Positions 18,126 to 28,236 of a stretch of 64,000 nucleotides of DNA are shown here, piece after piece. The stretch is from an uncultured Thalassotalea sp. GTDB lineage: Bacteria > Pseudomonadota > Gammaproteobacteria > Enterobacterales > Alteromonadaceae. The DNA lies in NCBI GenBank assembly GCA_947492575.1, contig CANLNK010000001.1, forward strand, positions 930,001-994,000. The letters run 5' to 3'. Position 1 is the first letter of the stretch. The number at the start of each line of letters is the position of its first letter. The translations under genes and the position numbers were made by a program. Below the pieces are notes generated by a model that was not told the origin of the DNA, searched no databases, and saw only the letters and a list, made by a program, of their open reading frames with translations.

Positions 18126-21100
18126 ATGAACTTCTCTAAATTCTTTATTAATCGACCAATATTCGCGGCCATGCTGTCGCTAATATTTGTCATTACAGGG
18201 GCAATCTCGCTGAGTCAGCTCCCTGTAAGTGAGTACCCTGAAGTAGTACCACCAACAATTGTGGTTGCAGCAACCTACCCAGGTGCTAACCCAAAAGTTA
18301 TCTCTCAAACGGTAGCGACACCGCTAGAGCAAGAGATGAACGGCTTAGAAAATATGCTGTATCACTCATCTCAAGCGACGAGTGATGGTCGTTTAACACT
18401 GACTGTGACATTTGCTCTAGGCACTGACTTAGACAAAGCGCAGGTTCAAGTGCAAAACCGTGTTAATAACGCCTTGCCGCGCCTACCTGAAGAAGTGCAA
18501 CGCCTTGGTGTAACAGCGCAAAAGTCTTCACCAAACCTTGCGTTGGTAGTGCACTTAGTTTCGCCTGATGGCCAGCAAGACACGGCTTATATGGCTAACT
18601 ACGCTGATTTATACATCAAAGATGAACTGAAACGCTTACCCGAGGTAGGTGACCTACAGTTATTTGGTGGTGCTAAATATTCAATGCGCGTTTGGTTAGA
18701 CCCAGATGCTATGGCGGAACGTCAATTAACTGCTAGCGATGTGATCTCTGCATTACGTAGTCAAAACCGTCAGGTAGCTGCTGGTTCATTAGGTGCGCAG
18801 CCGTCGCCTGAAGAGAACCAATTCCAAATTCTATTGAATGTTAAAGGCCGTTTAACAAGCATTGAAGAGTTCGAAAAAGTCGTTATTAAAGTGGGTGACC
18901 AAGGTCAACTTACCCGTTTAAGCGATGTTGCTCGTGTTGAACTAGGCCAAGAAAACTACGCGCTTCGTGCGATGTTAGACAATCAACCAGCATTGGCAAT
19001 GCCTGTTTTCCAACGCCCTGGTACGAATGCAATTGAGCTATCTGATAACGTACGAGCAACCATGGCGAAACTTGCCAAGAAATTCCCTCAAGGCATGGAG
19101 TACCAAATCGCATACGATCCAACCGTATTTGTACGTGGTTCAATTGAAGCGGTAATCCACACCTTACTTGAAGCCATTTTACTTGTTGTGCTTGTAGTAG
19201 TGTTGTTCTTACAAACGTGGCGTGCATCGATTATTCCATTGATTGCGGTACCTGTATCACTTGTCGGTACGTTTGCTGTAATGCAATTACTAGGCGTGTC
19301 GATTAACACACTTTCACTATTTGGTTTAGTACTTGCCATTGGTATTGTGGTTGATGATGCCATCGTTGTTGTCGAAAACGTTGAGCGCAACATTGCTGAT
19401 GGTCACACGCCAATCGAGGCAACTAAAATTGCCATGGGCGAAGTAACAGGTCCAATCGTTGCTATTGCCTTTGTGCTTTGTGCGGTATTTATCCCAACAG
19501 CATTTATTACTGGCCTTTCAGGTCAATTCTATAAGCAGTTTGCACTGACCATTACGATTTCTACGCTAATCTCTGCGTTTAACTCGTTGACGTTATCACC
19601 AGCTTTATCGGCTATCTTGTTGAAGTCTCACGACGCGCCAAAAGATCGCTTAACAAGAGTGTTAGATAAACTATTCGGTGCTTGGTTATTCAAGCCATTT
19701 AACCGCTTCTTTGACCGTGGCGCACAAGGCTACGAAAAAGTAGTGAAGAAGCTTATCCGTATGAGCGTAATCGTCGGTGTGGTTTACTTGGGCTTCGTGG
19801 CTTCAACAGTGAGTTTATTCCAGTCAGTGCCGGGTGGTTTTATTCCGCAGCAAGACAAACAGTACTTAGTGGCTGTTGCACAATTACCTGATGCTGCGAG
19901 CTTAGATCGTACAGAGGAAGTGATTCGCCAAATGCAAGAAATTGCCTTGCGAGTGCCAGGTGTTGCTAACACAGTAGCCTTCCCAGGCCTTTCGGTAAAC
20001 GGTTTCACCAACAGTACGAACAGCGGTATTGTCTTTACACCACTTGATAGTTTTGAAGATCGCACAGATCCAAGCTTATCGGCATTTGCTATTGCCGCGA
20101 GACTGAATCAAGAGTTCGCCGCAATCGACGAAGCGTTTGTAGCAGTATTCCCACCACCGCCAATTCTGGGCCTAGGTACTACGGGTGGTTTCAAACTACA
20201 AATTGAAGATCGCGGTAACTTAGGCTTTGAAGCGCTATTTAATACCTTGCAAGCAACTATTGGTGCTGCGCAGCAAACTAAGGAGCTAACAGGTTTATTC
20301 TCTAGCTTTAGAATTCAAGTACCACAAATGGACATTAACATCGACCGTGAACAGGCGCTTATTCAAGGTATTCCACTTGAGGAAGTATTCTCTGCGCTAC
20401 AAGTTTACATGGGTTCTGCGTACGTAAACGACTTCAATATGTTTGGCCGCACATATCAAGTTAATGCGCAAGCAGATGCGAAGTTCCGCAGTAAGAAAGA
20501 GCAAATTAACAACCTGAAAGTCCGCAATGCCGCAGGATTGATGGTGCCGTTAGGTTCAGTTGTTACGGTAGAAGAAACTACAGGCCCTGATCGAGTTATG
20601 CACTACAACGGCTACATCACAGCAGAGCTTAATGGTAGTCCAGCGCCAGGTTACAGCTCAGACCAAGCGCAGCAAGCAATTGAACGCGTATTAGCTGAAA
20701 CTTTGCCTGAAGGTATGGCGTTCGAGTGGACAGAAGTAACGTATCAGCAGATTCTGGCTGGTAACACTATGGTTTATGTATTCCCATTAGTTGTTGTTTT
20801 AGTCTTCATGGTGCTGGCTGCTCAGTACGAGAGCTTAAAGTTACCACTAGCGATTCTGTTAATTGTGCCTATGACTATTTTCTCTGCACTGGCTGGTGTG
20901 AGTATGTTAGGTGGCGACAACAATATCTTCACGCAAATCGCGCTTATAGTACTGGTCGCGCTGGCCTCAAAGAATGCGATATTGATGGTGGAATTTGCCC
21001 GCGACAAACATCTTCAAGGTGCTACACATTTAGAAGCGATTATTGAAGCTTGTCGACTACGTTTACGTCCAATCTTGATGACATCAATCGCCTTTACCGC

Positions 21101-21254
21101 GGGTGTTGTACCACTCGTATTGGCAACGGGCGCAGGTGCAGAAATGCGTCATGCCATGGGTAACGCAGTATTCTTTGGCATGATTGGTGTAACGATTTTC
21201 GGCTTACTATTTACGCCAGTATTCTACCGCTTAGTCACAGGTAAGGAGAAATAA
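18126..21254 (+). CDS. RND multidrug efflux pump, HAE1 family
   Basis: Inner-membrane proton-driven exporter related to AcrB/MexB. At 1042 residues with the normal 12 membrane segments and two large periplasmic loops it is full length. It starts NFSKFFINRPIFAAMLSLIF and has VVDDAIVVVENVERN with the Asp pair of the proton relay in TM4, and VALASKNAILMVEFARD with the Lys of TM10. Periplasmic PN, PC and docking regions are present. The GAG ... GTC region before the ATG is a weak ribosome site, so translation may be coupled to the adaptor gene. The drug range cannot be inferred. Confidence 0.96.
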   Translation: MNFSKFFINRPIFAAMLSLIFVITGAISLSQLPVSEYPEVVPPTIVVAATYPGANPKVISQTVATPLEQEMNGLENMLYHSSQATSDGRLTLTVTFALGTDLDKAQVQVQNRVNNALPRLPEEVQRLGVTAQKSSPNLALVVHLVSPDGQQDTAYMANYADLYIKDELKRLPEVGDLQLFGGAKYSMRVWLDPDAMAERQLTASDVISALRSQNRQVAAGSLGAQPSPEENQFQILLNVKGRLTSIEEFEKVVIKVGDQGQLTRLSDVARVELGQENYALRAMLDNQPALAMPVFQRPGTNAIELSDNVRATMAKLAKKFPQGMEYQIAYDPTVFVRGSIEAVIHTLLEAILLVVLVVVLFLQTWRASIIPLIAVPVSLVGTFAVMQLLGVSINTLSLFGLVLAIGIVVDDAIVVVENVERNIADGHTPIEATKIAMGEVTGPIVAIAFVLCAVFIPTAFITGLSGQFYKQFALTITISTLISAFNSLTLSPALSAILLKSHDAPKDRLTRVLDKLFGAWLFKPFNRFFDRGAQGYEKVVKKLIRMSVIVGVVYLGFVASTVSLFQSVPGGFIPQQDKQYLVAVAQLPDAASLDRTEEVIRQMQEIALRVPGVANTVAFPGLSVNGFTNSTNSGIVFTPLDSFEDRTDPSLSAFAIAARLNQEFAAIDEAFVAVFPPPPILGLGTTGGFKLQIEDRGNLGFEALFNTLQATIGAAQQTKELTGLFSSFRIQVPQMDINIDREQALIQGIPLEEVFSALQVYMGSAYVNDFNMFGRTYQVNAQADAKFRSKKEQINNLKVRNAAGLMVPLGSVVTVEETTGPDRVMHYNGYITAELNGSPAPGYSSDQAQQAIERVLAETLPEGMAFEWTEVTYQQILAGNTMVYVFPLVVVLVFMVLAAQYESLKLPLAILLIVPMTIFSALAGVSMLGGDNNIFTQIALIVLVALASKNAILMVEFARDKHLQGATHLEAIIEACRLRLRPILMTSIAFTAGVVPLVLATGAGAEMRHAMGNAVFFGMIGVTIFGLLFTPVFYRLVTGKEK

Positions 21255-21255
21255 G

Positions 21256-22707
21256 ATGCGTGCAATGAAATTATCTGTTGTTGCTGCAACAGTAATGCTT
21301 GCTTCAGCTTGTAGCACCTTACCTGAGTATATAACCAATGCTACCCCTGAAAAAGCAGTAGAACAGCGTTTAAGCAACGACTTCAGCAAGTATCAAATTA
21401 CTCACCTAGCTGACGTGGCTAAAAGTGAGCAGTGGTGGCAACAGGTTGAAAATCAGGAACTTAATCAACTGATTGCGACAGTACTTGAACAAAACCAAAA
21501 CCTTAAAGCCTCAGCCGCGCGACTTCGCGCTGCTGTGGCACAGTTAAGTGCTGAGCAAAAGTCTCGTTGGCCGCAGGGCAACATTAGCGTTAATGCCAAT
21601 CGTGAAAAGGGCGTAACCACAGGTACCTCTGAAATATTCGAAAGTACGAGTGCTGGCGCTGCGTTAACTTGGCAGTTGGATTTATCAGGTCGATTAAACG
21701 CATTAGCAGAAGCGGCAAACGCAGCTGCTGAAAACCGTCAAGGCATCCACCAAAGCTTGGTGACAGAGCTTGTGAGTAACAGTGTGCGTAGCTATTTGTA
21801 CTGGCAAAACTTGCAACAGCAAAAAGCGCTCACGCAGAACCAGTTAACAGCGCTAGAAGACAGCATCGAAATTCTAGATGCGCGATATGCTGAAGGGTTA
21901 AGTACCGACTTAGAGCTAAACCGCACTAAAGCACAATACTTCGAACTGAAGCAGCGCTTACCGCAAATTGCTGGCGAATTAGCTCGTGTATCTAGCGTGC
22001 TTGCTGTATTGCAAAATCAGGCTGTGGCAAAAGTGCAATTAACGCCATTAGCTAGCGAACAGTATCAAGCACTTAATTTTGATATTCAGTTAGCCTCACC
22101 ACTTGATGCATTAGTGCATCGCGGTGACTTGCGCTCAGCAGTAGCCTTGCTTGCTCAGCAAAACGAGTTAACTGTGAGTGCTGAGCGTGCTTTATACCCA
22201 GATATTAGCTTCTCAGCTTTTGCTGGTGTATTTAACAATCAAGGAATTAGCTTTAGCGATACGCAATCGAGCTGGCAAGTCGCGCCGCAGTTGTCTTGGT
22301 CGCTCTTTAGCTATCCGCAATTGCTAGCGCAGCTAGATACACAACAAGCATTGTCACAAGCGAGCTACTACGACTACCGAAATACCGTATCGAAAATTGT
22401 TGCTGATACCGAAGTTGCGTTGCAGTTGTTAGTGCAAAATGAAGCACAATTAGACTTTGCCAAACGCCGTTCATATGCCGCAAGTAAAGCTTATGAGATT
22501 GCCAACAGTGGTTATCAAGAAGGACAAATTGGCTATCTAGAGTTGTTGAATGCGCGCCAAGATGTTCTAATCTCAGAACAAGCACAACTTGTTGCTCACA
22601 ATCTTTGGTTGGAAGCAAACGTGAATGTGTATGGTGAATTCAGCGGTGACTGGTCTTCAGCGCTTTTAAGCTCGGCAACAGAAATGTCTGCTGCTATAGG
22701 CAAATAG
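21256..22707 (+). CDS. Outer-membrane efflux lipoprotein (NodT/OprM type)
   Basis: A TolC-like channel completing the tripartite pump. It has a lipoprotein signal (VMLASACSTL), an N-terminal WWQQVENQELNQLIATVLEQN stretch typical of NodT-family factors, and two coiled-coil repeats with internal similarity (about 60-250 and 270-465). The start lies one base after the pump stop, with AAGGAG inside the pump's last codons. Length (483 residues) is normal. Coupled expression with the adaptor and pump is expected. Confidence 0.94.
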   Translation: MRAMKLSVVAATVMLASACSTLPEYITNATPEKAVEQRLSNDFSKYQITHLADVAKSEQWWQQVENQELNQLIATVLEQNQNLKASAARLRAAVAQLSAEQKSRWPQGNISVNANREKGVTTGTSEIFESTSAGAALTWQLDLSGRLNALAEAANAAAENRQGIHQSLVTELVSNSVRSYLYWQNLQQQKALTQNQLTALEDSIEILDARYAEGLSTDLELNRTKAQYFELKQRLPQIAGELARVSSVLAVLQNQAVAKVQLTPLASEQYQALNFDIQLASPLDALVHRGDLRSAVALLAQQNELTVSAERALYPDISFSAFAGVFNNQGISFSDTQSSWQVAPQLSWSLFSYPQLLAQLDTQQALSQASYYDYRNTVSKIVADTEVALQLLVQNEAQLDFAKRRSYAASKAYEIANSGYQEGQIGYLELLNARQDVLISEQAQLVAHNLWLEANVNVYGEFSGDWSSALLSSATEMSAAIGK

Positions 22708-22755
22708 TGCCACTGAATACCGATAGCGAGTAATATCATTTAAGTTTGAAATAAT

Positions 22756-23757
22756 ATGTCTGTTAGTAATACAACAATGAAGGTTCTAGAACTTAACAAA
22801 GCGGGAATCGACTTCGATCTCACAATGACAGAAAAGCCTATTCCGACACTTGGCGAGAATGAGGTTTTGGTTGAAATCGAATACGTCGCACTTAACCACC
22901 TTGATGCTAAATTAGCGAAAGATGGTTATGAGTTCTGGCAGTATCCGCACGTTTTAGGTTTAGATGCTGTAGGTACCATTGTTGAAGCGCCTCGTGGTGT
23001 ATTCCCTGGCAAAGGAACACGCGTATTATTTCAGGCTGATATTGCCCAGCACGGTGTGTTAAGACAGTTTGTTGCAGTGCCGAATCATTCGGTTTGTGAA
23101 ATTCCAGACGAACTCGCCAGTGATATCGCCGTCTTGTTACCGAACTCTGGTATGTCAGCATTGTTGGCAATGGAGCGCCTTGACCTTAAAAAAGGTGACT
23201 CGTTAGCTATTAACAGTGCGCAAGGGGCTGTCGCTCACTTTGCTATTCAATACGCCAAGAAAAAGGGCGCAAAGGTTTTCGCCTTTGCGCAAAAAGGTCA
23301 TCACAAAAGATTGTCTCAGTTAGGTGCAGACTTTGTGTTTGATTGTGAGTCGAGTGCGATATGTGAAACGGTCAATCTAGAAGCTGGGCCGGGTGGTTTT
23401 GATTGTATTCTCAACACCACTGGTGGTGACGGCTTCTTGCAAGACCTATCTAACTTGCGCTTTGGTGGACGTATCGCATGTTTGAATGGCTTCCCAACAA
23501 TCCCTGAAAAAATGCTATGCATGCACTCTCCAACAATTAGTGTCATTTCAGTGGTTGGCGCGACTTTATCGAAAAACTTATGTGCGCAGCAGCACTTGTG
23601 TTTTATCGGCGACCGTTTAGTTGATGACGTTTGCTCGGGCTACATAGAGGCTCCTGAGTTGCGTCATGTGCTGTTTGAAGCGGAATCGGTTAAACAGGTG
23701 TTGAATCATTTAGTCAATCGTACTTGCGAAGTTCGCCCGGTGATTAAGGTTAAATAA
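22756..23757 (+). CDS. MDR-family NAD(P)-dependent oxidoreductase
   Basis: A 333-residue medium-chain dehydrogenase/reductase. It has a GroES-like N-terminal half (VLVEIEYVALNHLDAKLAKDG, HVLGLDAVGTIVEAPRG) and a Rossmann domain (LAINSAQGAVAHFAIQYAKK). The zinc-binding cysteines and the GHE motif are missing, so it is of the quinone-oxidoreductase rather than the zinc alcohol dehydrogenase type. It lies 48 bases after the outer-membrane factor on the same strand and may be read from the efflux operon. The ribosome site is weak; a second ATG at 22777 is possible. Confidence 0.88.
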   Translation: MSVSNTTMKVLELNKAGIDFDLTMTEKPIPTLGENEVLVEIEYVALNHLDAKLAKDGYEFWQYPHVLGLDAVGTIVEAPRGVFPGKGTRVLFQADIAQHGVLRQFVAVPNHSVCEIPDELASDIAVLLPNSGMSALLAMERLDLKKGDSLAINSAQGAVAHFAIQYAKKKGAKVFAFAQKGHHKRLSQLGADFVFDCESSAICETVNLEAGPGGFDCILNTTGGDGFLQDLSNLRFGGRIACLNGFPTIPEKMLCMHSPTISVISVVGATLSKNLCAQQHLCFIGDRLVDDVCSGYIEAPELRHVLFEAESVKQVLNHLVNRTCEVRPVIKVK

Positions 23758-23767
23758 CCGCTTTTCG

Positions 23768-23787
23768 TTTTCACATACATTTCACAC
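23768..23787 (+). promoter_or_regulatory. TTTCACA direct repeat, copy 1 (ABC exporter operon)
   Basis: TTTCACA at 23769-23775 and 23780-23786, 11 bases apart, about 47 bases before the ABC ATPase start. TTTAAT follows at -10 distance. The same arrangement occurs upstream of both DJ-1 copies. Confidence 0.7.
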
Positions 23788-23833
23788 TCGATCTTTTAAT
23801 TTACTCCCTACATTAACAAGGTAGGGATTAATT

Positions 23834-24571
23834 ATGTTAGCTAGATCAAAAGGTTGCATTGAACTTGATGGCGTAAGCCAAGCATTTAGTAGCAATGGCG
23901 CCAACGTCACCTTATTTCAACACCTCAACTTATCAATCCATCAAGGACAGTCGTACGCGATAACTGGCCCGTCTGGCGCTGGTAAATCCAGCTTACTGAT
24001 GTTGATGTCGGGCTTGGAACAACCAAGCGCGGGCGCTGGATATTATGTCAATTTAGAAGAGACGAGTAACAAACTGGCACTGTCAGAGGTTAGAGACGCC
24101 TTTGGTTTTGTCTTTCAACAGTTTCATTTACTGCCAGAATTAACCGCGTTGAACAATGTTGCATTGCCATTGAGATTACGCGGAATTAAAGATGCAGAGC
24201 AACGCGCTAAAAAATGGCTTGAACGTGTCGGTTTAGGCCATCGGTTAGATCATAAACCTAACCAGTTAAGCGGTGGTGAGCAACAACGGGTGGCGATTGC
24301 ACGAGCCTTGGTTTTTGAACCTTCCTTTATCTTTGCCGATGAACCTACAGGCAACCTAGATGGCAACAACGCCAACGATATCGCAGATTTGCTGTTTGAT
24401 TGCTGTTCAAATCAAGGGGCAGGGCTTATCGTTGTTACTCACAGTGAAGCCCTTGCTGCCAGAGCACAGCACCGTTTTGTGTTAGAGAATGGTGAGTGTC
24501 ATCAGCTTTCAGGTACGTCTCTATCGTCAGAACAAAAAGCATCAGCAGTGCAAAAGGTGGCGTCATGTTAA
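23834..24571 (+). CDS. ABC transporter ATPase (LolD/YbbA/MacB type)
   Basis: A 245-residue nucleotide-binding subunit. Walker A is [10 protein letters not shown]-loop [20 protein letters not shown], signature [15 protein letters not shown], Walker [14 protein letters not shown] and the switch His in VVTHSE. This is the MacB/LolD/FtsE-type subfamily that works with FtsX-like mechanotransmission permeases. The stop overlaps the permease start by seven bases, so the two are translated together. The TTTCACA repeat upstream suggests control by the response regulator at 31501. Confidence 0.94.
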   Translation: MLARSKGCIELDGVSQAFSSNGANVTLFQHLNLSIHQGQSYAITGPSGAGKSSLLMLMSGLEQPSAGAGYYVNLEETSNKLALSEVRDAFGFVFQQFHLLPELTALNNVALPLRLRGIKDAEQRAKKWLERVGLGHRLDHKPNQLSGGEQQRVAIARALVFEPSFIFADEPTGNLDGNNANDIADLLFDCCSNQGAGLIVVTHSEALAARAQHRFVLENGECHQLSGTSLSSEQKASAVQKVASC

Positions 24572-27060
24572 GTCAATCATTAGCATTGGCTTGGCAGTTC
24601 CATCGTCAAGAGCGCAAAGAGCCAAGTCATCGATATCTGCGCTGGATATTCATCGTTTTGATGGTGTTTATTGTCACGCTAAGTCAAAGCAGCCACAGCA
24701 TTCAGCAATACTTAACAGGCAACCTAGCCAGCCTATTAGGCGCTGATGTGGTAATTAGTCATTCACAAGCGCTTTCGCATGAGCAACAGCGAGCCGTTGA
24801 AGCCTCGTCACAGCGTATTGTAGAGACGCAAACCGTGTTAACGACACTAACTCATGACCAGCAGTGGCAACGAGTTAAACTAAAAGGCGTTGCAAGTGGC
24901 TACCCACTGCAAGGTGAACTTAAAACCACTAAGGTGCTTGGTGGCAATGAACAGATAGTGGAAGGTGGCCCTGCGCAAGGCGATATCTGGTTAGACGCGC
25001 GATTAATGGCCAGTTTGTCAGTTGAACTTGGTGATTCCTTAACGATATCAGACCAAACCTTCCTAGTGAGCCAGGTACTTGTGCATGAGCCAGATCGTCT
25101 AATGGAAGGCCATAACGTTGATATGCGTGCGATGGTGAATTTGGCTGATTTACAGCAATTGAAATTTGCTTCAGAACTAACGACTTATCGCTACTTAATC
25201 GCTGCCGATAAATCACAAATTGGTTCCTTAATTGATTGGCAAAAAACAGCGCTTCCGGCTGCACAGGTCTTTCACAAACAAGGTGCTCATCCGCTTGCAT
25301 TATTTTGGAAACGGGTAGAAAACTTTATGGGCCTCGCGTCTATTGTACTGTTCTTTATGGCGGCGATTGCCATTGAACAGCTTAGTCAGGTGCAGATTAG
25401 AAAAGAGCAATATTTTTCGGCGGTGTGTATGAGCCTTGGCGCGAGCAAAGCGCAGAGCTTCTATTTGTCAGTAACGAAATGGATATTGCGAGTTGCGCTA
25501 TTGCTTCCATGGGTATTAGTAATTTCAGGCTTGTGTCACTTTTTTATCATCGATTGGCTAGCAAATACCTTTCAAGATACCGCGTTTCAAGGCCTGACTT
25601 GGCAATGGAACTGGCGCGTTGCTATTAATGCAATAGGTGCCAGTCTAGTAGTGTTTTTACTGGCGCAAATTCCCGTCTGGTACGGACTAAAACAAACATC
25701 GATAGGACAACTATTAAAGCGCAACACAAACACCTCTGCAACTTGGCTGATAAAAGCTTGTTCGGTGGCGATGCTGGCGTTAATTGCCGTTTTTTATTCC
25801 GATAATGGTCTATTAACGGTAATGATCTTAGGTTTAGTTTTTGTATGTGTGTCGGTGATTACATTAACCAGCTGGGGCGTACTGACGTTTGGCGAGAAGC
25901 TAACCAAGAATGTCTCTGGTTTGTTACCCTTTACGCTATTTATGATGCGCCAGCGTTTAGTCAGCAAAAGTACGCAGATTTTAGGTGTTGGGTTATCAGC
26001 TTTTCTGTTGCTATTTACACTTATGTTGATGAAGGATTTGGGTGAGACAATGTCTGCGCATAAGCGACAGCATGACGGCAACTTACTGATTTCTCAAGCG
26101 AGCGATAACCAAATAAAGGCGATTGATTTATGGGCACAAGAAAATGATATTGAGATCCGCCAAGCAAAGCCTTTTTATTACGCAAAGCTTATCGCGATAA
26201 ATGAGCAATCGCTTACACAGCATAGCGATAAGCCAAGCGATACAATGGCAACGTTCCAGCAAGCTATTCGTTTGCATTGGACCGATGGCGTACCAAACAA
26301 TAATCGTGTATTAGCAGGGAATTGGTGGTCACAAAATACACCTGATTGGCAGCAAATTTCGGTAGAAGAAGAAGTGATGACAGATCTCGGGTTAAACATG
26401 GGAGATCAATTAACTTTCTTTATCAATAATCAGCAAATTACATTCACTATTGTTGCGAGCCATGGCTATCGAACTGGCGGAGGTTCAATTACGTTTTGGG
26501 TGCAAATGCCAGCGTCTGCGCAATATCATATTGATGCCGCGAAGTATTACATGGCGAGTTTAGAACTTGGCAGTGAACAATTCTCGCTACTGGGTGACTT
26601 ATGGCAGCAATATCCGACATTGCGCATGGTGTCTTTAAAAGAAATGACAGAGCGTTTTGACCAGACATTGGCAATGGTGACACAAGTAATTAGTGGCTTT
26701 TCATTACTCATTATTTTGCTAGCAATTATTGTGACGGTGTCCTCCATTCAGGCGCTTGAAGTGAAAGAAAAGAAAAAGAACAGTATTATTCTAAGCTTTG
26801 GCTTTTCTCGAAAAACGACGCTACAGCTTAATGTTATTGAGTGGATTGTTACTGGTGCCATTGCCGCAAGTGGCGCTATCTTATCGACTTACTTAGCTGG
26901 ACTTATGATTTATAAATCACAATTTTCGCTAACGTATCAGCCTAACTTTGTCTGGCTTGCCTTGACCGTGACGATTATTTTGCTGGCTGTTATCGCCATT
27001 GGCGTTCAAGCAAGTAAGCAAAGTCTATCGAGTTCGATAAGAGATTTATTAGCGGAGTAG
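24565..27060 (+). CDS. FtsX-like ABC permease (YbbP type)
   Basis: An 831-residue permease with one membrane segment at the N-terminus, a large periplasmic domain, three membrane segments near 255-420, further segments, a second periplasmic domain, and three at the C-terminus. This two-FtsX-domain layout is that of E. coli YbbP. The ATG at 24565 is preferred over earlier in-frame codons because AGGTGG lies five bases before it and it overlaps the ATPase stop (ATGTTAA). The pair probably moves lipids or lipoproteins or releases something from the membrane rather than importing a solute. The substrate is unknown. Confidence 0.9.
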   Translation: MLSQSLALAWQFHRQERKEPSHRYLRWIFIVLMVFIVTLSQSSHSIQQYLTGNLASLLGADVVISHSQALSHEQQRAVEASSQRIVETQTVLTTLTHDQQWQRVKLKGVASGYPLQGELKTTKVLGGNEQIVEGGPAQGDIWLDARLMASLSVELGDSLTISDQTFLVSQVLVHEPDRLMEGHNVDMRAMVNLADLQQLKFASELTTYRYLIAADKSQIGSLIDWQKTALPAAQVFHKQGAHPLALFWKRVENFMGLASIVLFFMAAIAIEQLSQVQIRKEQYFSAVCMSLGASKAQSFYLSVTKWILRVALLLPWVLVISGLCHFFIIDWLANTFQDTAFQGLTWQWNWRVAINAIGASLVVFLLAQIPVWYGLKQTSIGQLLKRNTNTSATWLIKACSVAMLALIAVFYSDNGLLTVMILGLVFVCVSVITLTSWGVLTFGEKLTKNVSGLLPFTLFMMRQRLVSKSTQILGVGLSAFLLLFTLMLMKDLGETMSAHKRQHDGNLLISQASDNQIKAIDLWAQENDIEIRQAKPFYYAKLIAINEQSLTQHSDKPSDTMATFQQAIRLHWTDGVPNNNRVLAGNWWSQNTPDWQQISVEEEVMTDLGLNMGDQLTFFINNQQITFTIVASHGYRTGGGSITFWVQMPASAQYHIDAAKYYMASLELGSEQFSLLGDLWQQYPTLRMVSLKEMTERFDQTLAMVTQVISGFSLLIILLAIIVTVSSIQALEVKEKKKNSIILSFGFSRKTTLQLNVIEWIVTGAIAASGAILSTYLAGLMIYKSQFSLTYQPNFVWLALTVTIILLAVIAIGVQASKQSLSSSIRDLLAE

Positions 27061-27070
27061 TTAGTTCTTT

Positions 27071-27107
27071 TAAGAATAAACGACCCGTTGGGGCGTTTAT
27101 TCTTATT
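27071..27107 (+). terminator. Intrinsic terminator after the ABC operon
   Basis: Stem TAAGAATAAACG / CGTTTATTCTTA with an ACCC-GGG inner pair, followed by T-rich sequence. Confidence 0.85.
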
Positions 27108-27253
27108 CATAACTTCTAACATCGTTAATAGTTTATAGTGTCAACAAGTTAGTTAGTATGTTAGAGGTTCTGTAATGGTAGAGATGCCCTGTGACTAGGA
27201 GGAAAGCGTAGCCTTATCGTTCGATACTAAATAGTTATATCTAGAGGGAAACC

Positions 27254-27787
27254 GTGTCACTAAAATCAAATTTTAAGTTAATGGCAGATTACAACCAGTG
27301 GGCAAATGAAAACGTCTACTTAGCCGCATCCAAATTGGATGTCGATGAACTATCTAAAAATCGTGGAGCGTTTTTTGGGTCAATTATTGGCACATTAAAT
27401 CATATTCTCGTTGCTGACATTATATGGCTCAAGCGATTTTCAGAGCACCCATCTAAATTGAAAGCACTTGATCTCGTACGTGATATCAGTAAACCAAAAG
27501 CCTTGAATGATATCCTATACCCTGAATTTAAATGCCTTGAGAGTATGCGCATTAAATTGGATGAGCTTATTCAAGGTTTTATACATGAGCTTACAGAAGA
27601 AACATTGGCATCTAATCTGTTTTATAACAATGCCAAAGGAGAACCGTTTATTAAAAACTTCGGGCACCTTATTCAGCATTTTTTTAATCATCAAACTCAC
27701 CATAGAGGCCAGGTTTCGATTCTTTTGAGTCAAGCGGGCATGGATGTTGGAGTAACAGATTTATTGGCTCGTATTCGGAGTGAGTAA
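27254..27787 (+). CDS. DinB-family protein
   Basis: A 177-residue four-helix-bundle protein of the DinB/YfiT superfamily. The probable metal-binding histidines are in TLNHILVADIIWL and in HFFNHQTHHRGQ. Members include metal-dependent thiol transferases and many of unknown role. The start is GTG with AGAGGGAAACC directly before it, a strong ribosome site. It stands alone between the ABC operon terminator and the decayed DJ-1 gene, and nothing links it to a pathway. Confidence 0.9.
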   Translation: MSLKSNFKLMADYNQWANENVYLAASKLDVDELSKNRGAFFGSIIGTLNHILVADIIWLKRFSEHPSKLKALDLVRDISKPKALNDILYPEFKCLESMRIKLDELIQGFIHELTEETLASNLFYNNAKGEPFIKNFGHLIQHFFNHQTHHRGQVSILLSQAGMDVGVTDLLARIRSE

Positions 27788-28159
27788 ATGGAACGAATAC
27801 TGAAAACTAATGAAAGACATTAAACAATATAGTTAACAAGCGTATTAAGCGAACAGACTGTTGAACTTTTGCTTGGTTCCGCTTCACTTTATTAACTTCA
27901 GCTAAGTATTTGTGTGCCCGATGATAAGGGCTAACTATGGGAAGCAAGAATTAATAAAAAAGATTTTAGGGGGTTTTTGAAAAGTACAAATAAATGCCAA
28001 ATTTATGGTGTTTATATCTTTAGTTCCAACAGCTTTTGCATTTGTATTAAATAAGGATGAAACAGCTTTATTTGTTTCGATTGGTTTCCCTATCATTTTG
28101 ACTATGCTTTGGTGTGCTACTACTGCATCGAATTCTAAAGAGGGTTTGTAAAATTTACC
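27788..28159. other. Intergenic region (372 bases) with a small possible ORF
   Basis: Lies between the DinB gene and the duplicated DJ-1 segment. AT-rich, without repeats I could establish. It holds only the 48-codon frame listed separately. Confidence 0.3.
28005..28151 (+). CDS. Possible 48-residue small membrane protein
   Basis: The open frame starts at ATG 28005 and ends at TAA 28151. The product is hydrophobic, with two potential short membrane segments (VFISLVPTAFAFVL and ALFVSIGFPIILTMLW) and a polar tail. No clear ribosome site precedes the ATG, and the frame is open only back to a TGA at about 27978. It may be a genuine small protein or the remnant of a longer gene. Confidence 0.3.
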   Translation: MVFISLVPTAFAFVLNKDETALFVSIGFPIILTMLWCATTASNSKEGL

Positions 28160-28175
28160 GTCGCTTCTATTTTAG

Positions 28176-28195
28176 TTTTCACATCTATTTCACAT
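28176..28195 (+). promoter_or_regulatory. TTTCACA direct repeat, copy 2 (DJ-1 pseudogene)
   Basis: TTTCACA at 28177-28183 and 28188-28194, 11 bases apart, followed by TTCCCTCTGTCATGCT. This is the same promoter as that of the intact DJ-1 gene, duplicated with it. Confidence 0.65.
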
Positions 28196-28236
28196 TCCCT
28201 CTGTCATGCTAGGCCCAGCGTCAAGGAAAATGAGTC

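Noticed and set aside
18910-21007. Several minus-strand open frames inside the RND pump gene
   Set aside because: They are shadows of the strong plus-strand coding frame, without ribosome sites or recognisable products.
27825-27960. Integron attC-like spacer after the DinB gene (GTTAACAAGCG and GTTGAAC patterns)
   Set aside because: DinB-type genes do occur in integron cassettes, but the paired GTTRRRY and RYYYAAC core sites with matching arms are not present.
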